A stretch of 64,000 nucleotides of DNA from Bacteroidales bacterium KHT7 (GTDB taxonomy: Bacteria > Bacteroidota > Bacteroidia > Bacteroidales > Bacteroidaceae): contig FNBQ01000021.1 in assembly GCA_900102385.1 (NCBI GenBank), forward strand, positions 1 through 64,000. The letters are read 5' to 3'. How positions within the stretch are numbered: the first letter of the stretch is position 1; each line of letters opens with the position of its first letter. The translations under genes and the position numbers were made by a program. The notes under the pieces were generated by a model that worked only from the letters and a program-made list of their open reading frames with translations, made no database searches and was not told the DNA's origin. Of the stretch, positions 53,279 through 60,550 are shown piece by piece.

Positions 53279-55603
53279 TTATTTCTTCAGTTTTTCAAGA
53301 ATCCGTTTTGTGGCTTCAAAATCGCGGGCATCAACGTCAAGGTCGATAATGTTTCCATCGGTATCAATAATTCTAAACGATGGGAATTTATGAATTTTCA
53401 GGAAATTCTCGACGGCAGACTGCTGGTCGGCTGGCAGATTGTAGTGAGCCACGTTGTCGCCCGTAACATTATACTCGTTTATCACGTTCTTCCAAGACTG
53501 CTCGGGACTCTTATTGGCAAAATACAGATACTGAATATCGTAATCCTTCAGAGCCTCAAACTCTTCCTGGCTATTTTTGAGAGCCATTTTACACGGAACG
53601 CACCATGTGCCCCAAACATCGAGCAAAACAATCTTGCCTTTGTAAGGCTCTATTATCTTGCGGAGAATCTTCTCGCCGTCGGTCATGTTTGCAACATTGT
53701 CTGCCGACTTGAAGACTGGCAGATTTGCCCCCTTCTGCTCGAATACGAGGTATTTGTTGTGCTGCTCCATCAGGAATTTCTTTGCTGAAGGAAGCTGGAT
53801 TTCTTTTTCGGCAAATGCCAGAAGCGACGGATTCAGAGACTTTCGCTGATTAAAGATTGCATCGCCGTAAATAAGCTGAGTTATGCAGATGTCGCGTAAA
53901 ATCTTGTCGTTGCCACATACAGAATCGGCTATGGCAAGAATGTTTTTGTAGCCCAAAACTGAAATCTGTTCGTCGTATTTCTGCAACAGCGAATTTACGA
54001 CTGTAACGTGTTCCGAAGTGTTAAAGGCATTAGCCAATTTTCTCTTTTCGTCATCGCTTTTTGCGGCATCGATTTCAGCAATAATATTCTTTAATTTCTC
54101 GGGATATTCTTCGATTATTCTGTTTTCCTTGTCCGTAAAGGTTACGCCCTTCTCTTTCAAGAACTTAAGCATCGCAGGAGCCGACCTGTCGTTATAATTA
54201 TCGTTCTGGTATTCAAAGAAGTAGCGCATGAATGTAGCATACCCGCTACCGATAATGTACTTTCTGTCCCACAACTCGTTGGTTACAAAATCGACATACT
54301 CTTGTGGCAGCGTCCTCATGCGATAGTGGAATAGCATGAGTTTTTCAGCCTGCTTCGATTTCAGTTCTTTGGTAAAGCGATTGATATATCGCTGCGAGAT
54401 GTTTGGATGCTGTTCCGCATATTTCTGCAAATTAGCAAAAGCCTTCGCCGTCAGGCTGTCAATCTGATGCTTGTATGCCATTGCACCGTTTTCCGAAGCC
54501 TCAAAAGATTCATCACGAAGATTGATTGAACCAAAGTGTTGACATGCGGCAATCTCGTTCTGCAATCGCACATCGTCGCCCATAAAGAGTATCTGATTAT
54601 TCATAAAATCCTTCAGAAAAAAGTAAGTCTTTCCCGGCTCTACCACCGTTGAATGCGTTGTTCGTTTCCAGTCCATAAGAATCGTTGTTGTATTTACAAG
54701 AGGAAACTTCAAGGTGAATCTGCCAAGAGAATCCATTTTTGCATAAAATGACTCTTGCTCGCGGGTAAAGATGTTGTCAAAGTATATCTTAAACTCCTTT
54801 CCTACCTTCCATTCATTTTGCGGCATATCCTTAAGCCAGCCCACAATTGTAACGCTGTCGCCATCGGCAAAATCGTTATCTACAAAATCCTCGCGGTTGT
54901 CTTTCTGCGGATAGTCGGGCAGACCGTTTGTAACAATTGGGCTGCACACAACAGGCTTTCTGCCGTCTATGGCAATGGTGCGGACGCCTTTCTTCAGCTT
55001 TCCTATCTTAACAGTCTTGCCGTCGGTCGTCTTTATTGTGTAGCCGCCTTTCTCCTCGGTTCTGCTCTCGATGTCCCAAACCTTGCTGTCGAAAATTAGA
55101 TGGTGCTTTGCTATGCCAATAAGCCAGTCGCCCGTGGCATTGTTGCGCCAGTAAGTGTTCGTGATGCCTTCGGGAATGAAATCGGCGTTGCGAATATTGG
55201 TTATGCCGAATCCAAATTTCTTATCAAAAATCGTAAACATCTTTGTATCAGCAGGAACTGGTTCGAAAGTAATTGCAAAATTCAGCGTGTCTGATGTCAT
55301 CTTGTACGGCTTGTCAAGTTCAATCACGGTAGCCGACTTTGCTTTGTACGCCTTCTTTTCGTCATCGTTGACATAGATTGATATGTCTTTCGAGAAACCA
55401 ATCTCACGCCGGTCTCCGTAAAAGTTGAGAGAAAAAGAAACCTCCGTACGGTCGTCGTACATCGCCACGTTGGTTACTTTCAAAAAATCGCGTGCAACCG
55501 AATAGCCAGTCTGCACATTGTTCCAGATAATCTGTTTTTTGTTTTGCGCCCCTACTGCAATAGCAGTAAGGGCAAGCATTAGAATCAAGAATTTTTTTTT
55601 CAT
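53279..55603 (-). CDS. TlpA-like thioredoxin-domain protein, tandem copy B (CVPC)
   Basis: 774 residues with signal peptide MKKKFLILMLALTAIAVGAQ and the same layout as copy A at 50835-53162. The N-terminal 330 residues and the thioredoxin domain are very similar between the two, and the helical middle is much less so. The active site reads WCVPC (Cys668/Cys671), with Val where copy A has Gly, and the cis-Pro motif is HKFPSFRI. The downstream noncoding sequence, including part of a terminator, is duplicated too, so the event covered about 2.44 kb. It lies 39 bp after the DUF4369-TlpA lipoprotein gene and 116 bp before copy A. Confidence 0.85.
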   Translation of the reverse strand: MKKKFLILMLALTAIAVGAQNKKQIIWNNVQTGYSVARDFLKVTNVAMYDDRTEVSFSLNFYGDRREIGFSKDISIYVNDDEKKAYKAKSATVIELDKPYKMTSDTLNFAITFEPVPADTKMFTIFDKKFGFGITNIRNADFIPEGITNTYWRNNATGDWLIGIAKHHLIFDSKVWDIESRTEEKGGYTIKTTDGKTVKIGKLKKGVRTIAIDGRKPVVCSPIVTNGLPDYPQKDNREDFVDNDFADGDSVTIVGWLKDMPQNEWKVGKEFKIYFDNIFTREQESFYAKMDSLGRFTLKFPLVNTTTILMDWKRTTHSTVVEPGKTYFFLKDFMNNQILFMGDDVRLQNEIAACQHFGSINLRDESFEASENGAMAYKHQIDSLTAKAFANLQKYAEQHPNISQRYINRFTKELKSKQAEKLMLFHYRMRTLPQEYVDFVTNELWDRKYIIGSGYATFMRYFFEYQNDNYNDRSAPAMLKFLKEKGVTFTDKENRIIEEYPEKLKNIIAEIDAAKSDDEKRKLANAFNTSEHVTVVNSLLQKYDEQISVLGYKNILAIADSVCGNDKILRDICITQLIYGDAIFNQRKSLNPSLLAFAEKEIQLPSAKKFLMEQHNKYLVFEQKGANLPVFKSADNVANMTDGEKILRKIIEPYKGKIVLLDVWGTWCVPCKMALKNSQEEFEALKDYDIQYLYFANKSPEQSWKNVINEYNVTGDNVAHYNLPADQQSAVENFLKIHKFPSFRIIDTDGNIIDLDVDARDFEATKRILEKLKK

Positions 55604-55642
55604 TTAATCTATTATGTTTATGATATTAGTTGTCGGGATGGT

Positions 55643-56770
55643 TTATTTGGAGAGAAGTTCGTCGATGAACTTGTACATCTGCGGATCTTCGCCAACAAAC
55701 ACCTTTACCACCTTGCCCTCTGGCGAAAGGATAATCTTTGTAGGGAAGCCTTGGATAGAGTATTTTGCAAGGATGTCGCTGCCCTCGTCTGCCCTCACGT
55801 TAATCCACGGAAGTTTATGCTTTGCCACGGCATTTTTCCAGCGGTCGACAGGATCGTTGCAGTCTATGCCCAGAATCTCGAGTTTATCCTTGTGCTTTGC
55901 ATAGCAAGCCTTCATGTCGGGAATTCCCTTTATGCACCATCCACACCACGAGCCCCAGAAATCGAGCATCACATATTTTCCTCTCAGGCTAGACAGCGAG
56001 ATGTTCTTACCGTTGATAGACTTCAGCGTAAAGTCGGGAGCCACATCGCCCTCATGCATTTTTCCAGCCTCCTCGCGCTCCTTCTGCTCGGCATTCTGCT
56101 TAATAGCCTTTACAAAATTGCGGCAACGGCCGTTTCGCACCTTGTCAGAAATCAGTCCGAGGGCTTCCTTGGCCGCCTTGTAGTCGTAGATTCGCGTAAG
56201 AACGATGGCAGAAACATCGTTGTCGGCATGAGCCTTGATGTAGCCGATTGCCTTCTCATCCGATTTTGCCATAAGTTCGTTCAGTTTGCCTTCAACCTCG
56301 GCTGCAAGAGCGGCTCTGTCCTCACCTTTGCGAAGTCGGCTCATCGCATCTTGCTGAATCTCGGCCATCTGCACATTCAGATCGTAGAAACCTTCCATCA
56401 TCTGCATCAAGTCCTTGTAGAAGGTTGAGCCGTCGTATTTTCCTAAGGTGATGTTTGCCGAATAAGTTCCGTTCTCGCCCGGCACAAGATAGAGGATTCC
56501 GTTGTTCTGCCCCCCGCCTGTTTTTGTTGCGTACGAGAAGTAAGCTATGCGTGCCACATCCGATTTTTCGGGCAAAGAATATGAAAACTTGCCATCTTTG
56601 GCAATAATTATCTCGGGCGTACGCGATTCGGCATCGCTCAAATCAGCCTTTAACATTTGTACACGAACGGTATCGTTGGCTGCATCTTCGAGAGTAACCG
56701 TGATGGTTGGCTGTGCCTTACAACTGCATAGTAGCGCGGTAATTGCAAAGAATAATAATGTTTTTTTCAT
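55643..56770 (-). CDS. TlpA/DUF4369 thiol-disulfide oxidoreductase lipoprotein (CGWC)
   Basis: 375 residues from the ATG at 56770, with the SPII signal MKKTLLFFAITALLCSC, so membrane-anchored in the periplasm; the frame is open 51 codons further. Residues about 22-115 form a DUF4369-like beta domain (TITVTLEDAANDTVRVQMLK ... GILYLVPGENGTYSANITLG). A helical spacer follows, and residues about 235-375 are a TlpA-like thioredoxin domain: VAPDFTLKSINGKNISLSSLRGKYVMLDFWGSWCGWCIKGIP with Cys276/Cys279, and cis-Pro in IQGFPTKIIL. First gene of the three-TlpA cluster. A TATTTTTG -7 box lies 31 bp upstream. Confidence 0.92.
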   Translation of the reverse strand: MKKTLLFFAITALLCSCKAQPTITVTLEDAANDTVRVQMLKADLSDAESRTPEIIIAKDGKFSYSLPEKSDVARIAYFSYATKTGGGQNNGILYLVPGENGTYSANITLGKYDGSTFYKDLMQMMEGFYDLNVQMAEIQQDAMSRLRKGEDRAALAAEVEGKLNELMAKSDEKAIGYIKAHADNDVSAIVLTRIYDYKAAKEALGLISDKVRNGRCRNFVKAIKQNAEQKEREEAGKMHEGDVAPDFTLKSINGKNISLSSLRGKYVMLDFWGSWCGWCIKGIPDMKACYAKHKDKLEILGIDCNDPVDRWKNAVAKHKLPWINVRADEGSDILAKYSIQGFPTKIILSPEGKVVKVFVGEDPQMYKFIDELLSK

Positions 56771-56800
56771 TTTGATGTCTGTTTTAATTTGTAAACTATG

Positions 56801-56808
56801 CAAAAATA
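56801..56808 (-). promoter_or_regulatory. -7 promoter element of the TlpA cluster
   Basis: TATTTTTG on the minus strand, 30 bp upstream of the ATG at 56770. Confidence 0.45.
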
Positions 56809-56853
56809 ATAATTTTTCTCGACTGAAAATATTTTTCATGACATTTTTGTCAG

Positions 56854-56871
56854 TTGGCACGGCTCTTGCAT
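56854..56871 (+). promoter_or_regulatory. sigma-54 (RpoN) promoter of hsp20
   Basis: TTGGCACGGCTCTTGCAT matches the sigma-54 -24/-12 consensus TGGCACG-N4-TTGCW at every defined position, with GG at 56856-56857 and GC at 56868-56869, exactly 10 bp apart. Start of transcription would be near 56881, a leader of about 90 nt. A 15-bp palindrome TGAAAATATTTTTCA sits just upstream at 56824-56838. Confidence 0.8.
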
Positions 56872-56969
56872 AATTTGTTGTGAAAGGTTGAAAGACCAGT
56901 CCCCAACAAGGCAACAGATCCACAACAACCCTAACTAAATGTTTAACAATTTAACAGGAGGATTTAACT

Positions 56970-57413
56970 ATGATGCCTACAATTTATTCAACACGCAATC
57001 AAGAGTGGTTACCGTCAATCTTCAACGATTTTCTTAACGACAACTGGGTTTCTGTACCAAAGTTCAGCGGCACGACGCCAGCCATCAACGTTACAGAAAA
57101 CGAGCAGAACTACGAGATTGAGGTTGCTGCTCCGGGAATGTGCAAGGAAGACTTCAACATTTCGCTTACAAAAGATGGCGACATCGTAATTGCAATGGAG
57201 AAGAAAAGCGACAACAAGGAGGAGGAAAAGGACAAGAAGTATCTGCGTCGCGAGTTCAGTTACAGCAAGTACGAACAATGCCTTACTCTTCCAGACAATG
57301 CCGACAAAGAAAACATCTCGGCTTCGATGAACAACGGAATCCTTGACATAAAGATTCCGAAACTAACTGAAGAGGAGAAGGAAAAAGAGACTAAGTTTAT
57401 TGAGATTAAATAA
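56970..57413 (+). CDS. hsp20: small heat-shock protein, Hsp20/alpha-crystallin family
   Basis: ATP-independent holdase chaperone, cytoplasmic, 147 residues. A short N-terminal arm (MMPTIYSTRNQEWLPSIFNDFLND) precedes the alpha-crystallin domain (about 35-135): PAINVTENEQNYEIEVAAPGMCKEDFNISLTKDGDIVIAMEKK, RREFSYSKYEQCLTLPDNADKENISASMNNGILDIKIPK. The last strand has the GILxIxIPK signature. The C-terminal IxI/V anchor is weak. Preceded by GGAGGA, a Shine-Dalgarno-like stretch that is unusual in this phylum. The promoter is of sigma-54 type, so expression should need an enhancer-binding activator and not simple heat induction through the housekeeping factor. Confidence 0.95.
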   Translation: MMPTIYSTRNQEWLPSIFNDFLNDNWVSVPKFSGTTPAINVTENEQNYEIEVAAPGMCKEDFNISLTKDGDIVIAMEKKSDNKEEEKDKKYLRREFSYSKYEQCLTLPDNADKENISASMNNGILDIKIPKLTEEEKEKETKFIEIK

Positions 57414-57427
57414 CACTTTCTGATAGA

Positions 57428-57460
57428 AAAAGGGGGCAGACCGTAAAAAGTTTGCTCCCT
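57428..57460 (+). terminator. terminator after hsp20
   Basis: Stem AAAGGGGGCA/TGCTCCCTTT with one G-T pair, then a T run. Confidence 0.75.
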
Positions 57461-57542
57461 TTTTCTGTTTTTGTCTTATATCAACACAATTTAAATATAT
57501 CATTATCAGCACAAAGCCTATGGTGCTTCATACAAAAAAGAG

Positions 57543-57953
57543 TTATTTGTAATTTCTGCTTACAAACTCCCGAAGAGACTGCAGGTCGTCGGCGTTGGGA
57601 TGTCCGCCATAAATAGGTCCCATAGAGCCGTGGCAAGAGAATGACTCTGTGGCTACGCTGAAGCCCAAATCCTCGAATATACTGCGCAACTGAGGCACGG
57701 GAGAGTTAACGATTGCCGACGAGCCGAAACACACCACCTTCTTTACTTTCTGCGGATTGAGCGAGCGGGCAAAATCCTTGATACCACCATTAACTTTGCC
57801 AAGAAACAAGCCTGCACCAACAAAGAGAATATCCACTTCTTCGGTCAACGGTGTTTCTATGCTTTCGGGCTTCACGCCCATTACATCGCCAATTACCTGC
57901 GCCATCTGGGCTGAATGACCGAACTTGCTATAATAACGGATTGCTATTTTCAT
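57543..57953 (-). CDS. flavodoxin-family protein
   Basis: 136 residues. IAIRYYSKFGHSAQMAQVIGDVMG is the FMN phosphate loop, in a variant form: the usual T/S-x-T-G-x-T appears as SKFGHS. VDILFVGAGLFLGKVNGGIKDF and VVCFGSSAIVNSPVPQLRSIFEDLGF are the later strands and loops that cradle the isoalloxazine. The ending is short for a classic flavodoxin (140-180 residues). It starts 15 bp after the radical SAM gene, which makes it a candidate electron donor for that enzyme. Other roles such as NADPH-dependent FMN reductase or menaquinone reduction are possible. Confidence 0.8.
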   Translation of the reverse strand: MKIAIRYYSKFGHSAQMAQVIGDVMGVKPESIETPLTEEVDILFVGAGLFLGKVNGGIKDFARSLNPQKVKKVVCFGSSAIVNSPVPQLRSIFEDLGFSVATESFSCHGSMGPIYGGHPNADDLQSLREFVSRNYK

Positions 57954-57968
57954 ATTCTTACTTTGTTT

Positions 57969-59072
57969 TTAAACTATCATATTCTCTATTTCTTCTCTAT
58001 GCTCAAAGAGCGTGCATCCGCCTGTATGTTCCCAGCCGAGTGCCTTGGCTGCACGAATCTTGCGGAACAGAGGCGACTGGAGTGCCTTTCGGATGCCCAT
58101 AGTGGCAACATTGCTGTCGCTGAAAGGCGAGAACGGACAAGGTTCAGCCGAGCCGTCAGGACCGATGTGAAAGAATCCACGACCAGATGCAAGACATCCG
58201 CCAAGAGCCTTCTCGTCGCCGGGGAACGACAGGAAGATAATGTCGGCATAGGCATTACGACGCTCTTCCAAAATGGACTCCATTTCTGCCACATGCTCAT
58301 CGTCGAAAGCAAGATGTTCAGTACCCTTTTCTGTCGGGACATATTCTACATAAAACACGATTTTGCAGCCATATCCTCGCAACGTGTCGATAAATTGCAG
58401 CGAAGTCACAAGACGATAATTCTCTGTGGTTACCGTGATGCTCGTGCCGAAAAAGAGGTCTTCCTCCTTCAGCATTTCCATAGAGTGCATGGCACGCTTG
58501 AAAACTCCCTGACCTCGGCGCTCGTCTGTACCCATAGCCGTTCCTTCGATGCTGATGATGGGCACCATGTTAAGATGCTCCTTCAGAAATTTCATGTAAG
58601 AAGGACCAATGAGCGTTCCGTTGGTGAAAATCGGGAAAATCATGTCTTTCACCTCGGCAATTTTTTCAAGAATGTCTTTCCTCATGAAAGGCTCGCCGCC
58701 GGCAATAAGCGAGAAGTTAATGCCCAAGTCGGCAGCCTCGTTGAAGATGGTTTGCCATTGTTCGGGAGTCAGAGTTGCTTTCTGATTTGCCTCCTCGTCC
58801 TCGGCAATTCCGTTGCTGCGCGCATAGCATCCTTTGCAATGCAGGTTGCAGGTGGTAGAGATGCTGCTGATGAGGAATGGCGGCACTTCAAGTTCTTCCT
58901 GCTCCAGCATTTTCTTGCGCCGCTTCTCCGACTTCTGAAAGAGCGTCTGCATGCGGTAGGCGAACTTTGCCTCGCGCGGATTTGACAGCACGCTTTTATA
59001 GGCTTTCGCCATGATGTTGCGTATGCTGTTGCTCATATAGGCTCTTAAATCAAGTGTCTCGTTTGTTGCCAT
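57969..59072 (-). CDS. radical SAM protein with a short SPASM-like tail
   Basis: 367 residues. The SAM-radical [4Fe-4S] motif CNLHCKGC is at Cys75, Cys79 and Cys82, after an unusually long N-terminal stretch of about 65 residues that is basic and helical. The barrel follows with SLIAGGEPFMRKDILEKI (the GGEP SAM-binding motif), FPIFTNGTLI and IISIEGTAMGTDERRG. The C-terminus has GGCLASGRGFFHIGPDGSAEPCPFSPFSD and later GGCTLFEH, with cysteines placed like a partial SPASM domain for an extra cluster. No small precursor peptide is visible next to it, so the substrate is unknown. It sits between gpx and a flavodoxin gene in the same direction, probably one transcript. Confidence 0.85.
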   Translation of the reverse strand: MATNETLDLRAYMSNSIRNIMAKAYKSVLSNPREAKFAYRMQTLFQKSEKRRKKMLEQEELEVPPFLISSISTTCNLHCKGCYARSNGIAEDEEANQKATLTPEQWQTIFNEAADLGINFSLIAGGEPFMRKDILEKIAEVKDMIFPIFTNGTLIGPSYMKFLKEHLNMVPIISIEGTAMGTDERRGQGVFKRAMHSMEMLKEEDLFFGTSITVTTENYRLVTSLQFIDTLRGYGCKIVFYVEYVPTEKGTEHLAFDDEHVAEMESILEERRNAYADIIFLSFPGDEKALGGCLASGRGFFHIGPDGSAEPCPFSPFSDSNVATMGIRKALQSPLFRKIRAAKALGWEHTGGCTLFEHREEIENMIV

Positions 59073-59145
59073 TTTTATCCTGTTTTTTATGTTTCGATTA
59101 TTAAATCGGGTTTATCTTGTGCCGTCGTGCTGTTCGCACTCTCAA

Positions 59146-59691
59146 TTATGCCAACATAGTTTCAACATCCTTCTCAAAGTCCTTAGGCTCTGTGGTTGGA
59201 GCGTAACGCTTGATTGTCTCGCCGTCCTTTGAGATAAGGAACTTAGTGAAATTCCACTTGATGTCGTTGTCCTTCTCCACACTATTGCTGATGGTCTTGA
59301 AGAGAGCCTTGGCTGCCTTTGCCTTCAAACCGTTATACTCCTCGGTTGGAGCCTGTGCCTTAAGGTACTCGAAAATCGGTTCTGCATTTGCGCCATTCAC
59401 GTCGGTCTTCTTCATAATCTGGAAGGTAACGCCGTAATTTATCTGGCAGAACTCCTCAATCTGTCCGTCTGTACCCGGATCTTGCTCCTTAAACTGGTTG
59501 CATGGGAAGCCGATGATTACCAGACCTTTGTCTTTGTACTTCTGGTTCAACTCCTCCAGTCCTGCAAACTGAGGTGTGAATCCGCACTTGCTTGCTGTGT
59601 TTACAATCAGCAGCACCTTACCTTCAAACTGAGAGAAATCAATCTCCTTTCCTTTGCTTGTTAAAGCCTTGAAATCATAAATCTTTGCCAT
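59146..59691 (-). CDS. gpx: glutathione peroxidase-family thiol peroxidase
   Basis: Reduces hydrogen peroxide or lipid hydroperoxides. 181 residues, all of one domain. The peroxidatic Cys36 is in LLIVNTASKCGFTPQ, and no selenocysteine is involved. The tetrad partners are Gln66 in IGFPCNQFKEQDPG and Trp in IKWNFTKFLI. Bacterial enzymes of this type usually draw electrons from thioredoxin and not glutathione. Cys64 in the GFPCNQF motif is a usual feature. Promoter and three palindromic operators lie upstream. The radical SAM and flavodoxin genes follow on the same strand after 73 bp with no terminator or promoter that I can see. Confidence 0.95.
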   Translation of the reverse strand: MAKIYDFKALTSKGKEIDFSQFEGKVLLIVNTASKCGFTPQFAGLEELNQKYKDKGLVIIGFPCNQFKEQDPGTDGQIEEFCQINYGVTFQIMKKTDVNGANAEPIFEYLKAQAPTEEYNGLKAKAAKALFKTISNSVEKDNDIKWNFTKFLISKDGETIKRYAPTTEPKDFEKDVETMLA

Positions 59692-59706
59692 ATCTTATAA
59701 TTTTAT

Positions 59707-59718
59707 ATCGTTTGCGAT
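59707..59718. promoter_or_regulatory. palindromic operator 1 upstream of gpx
   Basis: ATCGTTTGCGAT: arms ATCG/CGAT. Lies in the predicted 5' leader of gpx, just downstream of the -7 box. Confidence 0.6.
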
Positions 59719-59730
59719 GTTTTCTGGTTG

Positions 59731-59738
59731 CAAATATA
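59731..59738 (-). promoter_or_regulatory. -7 promoter element of gpx
   Basis: TATATTTG on the minus strand, about 40 bp upstream of the ATG at 59691. The -33 position falls inside operator 2. Confidence 0.6.
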
Positions 59739-59753
59739 AGAGAAATAATTTAT

Positions 59754-59765
59754 ATCGCAAGCGAT
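59754..59765. promoter_or_regulatory. palindromic operator 2 over the gpx -33 region
   Basis: ATCGCAAGCGAT, arms ATCG/CGAT with the same half-site spacing as operators 1 and 3. It covers the place where the -33 box should be, so bound protein would block polymerase. Confidence 0.65.
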
Positions 59766-59799
59766 TTATTTAAATATTTTAGTCTGATTCGAAAAATAC

Positions 59800-59811
59800 G
59801 TCGTTTGCGAC
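59800..59811. promoter_or_regulatory. palindromic operator 3 upstream of gpx
   Basis: GTCGTTTGCGAC, arms GTCG/CGAC, with the same TTTG centre as operator 1. Starts are 47 and 46 bp apart across the three sites. Confidence 0.6.
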
Positions 59812-59842
59812 AATAAAAACGGCAAAATATTAGCAAATATTC

Positions 59843-59874
59843 TTTGCTTCTACCCTCTTTTTCTGTTAGATTTG
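59843..59874 (+). promoter_or_regulatory. promoter of the small secreted protein gene
   Basis: TTTG at 59843-59846, 20-bp spacer, TAGATTTG at 59867-59874, then CATCAC. Full consensus. The leader to 60030 is about 150 nt and includes a 28-codon reading frame (see the pseudogene entry). The 338-bp gap from gpx holds only this and the gpx control region. Confidence 0.65.
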
Positions 59875-59915
59875 CATCACGATAGCGGAGTAATCTGCTT
59901 AGAAACTTTCTGATA

Positions 59916-60002
59916 TGAAAAATTTCTCACATTCTCGTAGTTTTATTGATACTGGCAATATCTTCGCGCTAGCACAAGACTGCCGAATTGGGAAAAAATA
60001 GA
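59916..60002 (+). pseudogene. possible frameshifted signal-peptide remnant in the leader
   Basis: ATGAAAAATTTC opens a 28-codon frame ending in TAG. Switching by one base after the first three codons instead gives SHILVVLLILAISSR, a very typical hydrophobic signal-peptide core, then a stop. This looks like the decayed start of a secreted protein just before the intact one at 60030. It could equally be a short leader peptide or chance. Coordinates are to within a few bases. Confidence 0.25.
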
Positions 60003-60029
60003 TACGAATACTAACAAAATCAAATAACA

Positions 60030-60473
60030 ATGAAGTGCCTTATTTTACTCCTAACGCTTTGTGCAACCGTTTTCTGCAAGACAGAAGCACAATCCGTTTA
60101 CAAAGACTGCTATGGAATCATTGCTGAATGTTCGGATGATTCGGTAGTCTATCATACGAAAAACGGCAAAGAAATCAGATTAAAAACCAACGAGATAAAA
60201 TATGACGGTGGCTTAGATTCGTTGAAGCAAGATATTTACCGTTCGCTGTCGCAAGACCACGAAGACAACGAACGTACTATATTTTTCGTTCTATTCGACA
60301 AAAAACATAGAATCAGCGAGATAAGAATGTGTAGTTTGCTAAACAAAGAGCCAATAACCCCACTTCCATACGCCGATGACTACATCCGAGCAATAGCCAA
60401 AACAGAAAAGAAATGGAAAACCGAGAACCATAACAACTGGTATGTTGCAGTCTTTGGTCTACATGTTTTCTAA
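60030..60473 (+). CDS. small secreted protein of unknown function
   Basis: 147 residues with signal peptide MKCLILLLTLCATVFCKTEAQ. The mature protein has a charged middle, then ERTIFFVLFDKKHRISEIRMCSLLNKEP, which has the strand-turn-strand feel of a degenerate TonB C-terminal or similar domain (compare the TonB-domain pattern VxFTVxxDGSIxDIxVV). I do not assign it. It ends WYVAVFGLHVF, a hydrophobic aromatic tail. Monocistronic: consensus promoter 155 bp upstream, hairpin terminator 8 bp downstream, convergent with fmt. The AT-rich base use and short spacing suggest a lineage-specific gene. Confidence 0.7.
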   Translation: MKCLILLLTLCATVFCKTEAQSVYKDCYGIIAECSDDSVVYHTKNGKEIRLKTNEIKYDGGLDSLKQDIYRSLSQDHEDNERTIFFVLFDKKHRISEIRMCSLLNKEPITPLPYADDYIRAIAKTEKKWKTENHNNWYVAVFGLHVF

Positions 60474-60480
60474 GAAAAAG

Positions 60481-60518
60481 CAATCCGCCAGAATTTCTTT
60501 CGGAATACTGACGGATTG
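60481..60518. terminator. terminator between the small secreted protein gene and fmt
   Basis: Stem caatccgccag/ctgacggattg, 10 pairs with one mismatch, with A-rich 5' and T-rich 3' flanks, so it may serve both convergent genes. Confidence 0.7.
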
Positions 60519-60550
60519 ATTTTATTTTTATTCGGGATAATCCGAGAACT

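Noticed and set aside
56824-56838. Palindrome TGAAAATATTTTTCA as the sigma-54 enhancer site
   Set aside because: It lies within 20 bp of the -24 box, too close for a usual enhancer, and AT-rich palindromes are common by chance; kept only as a note.
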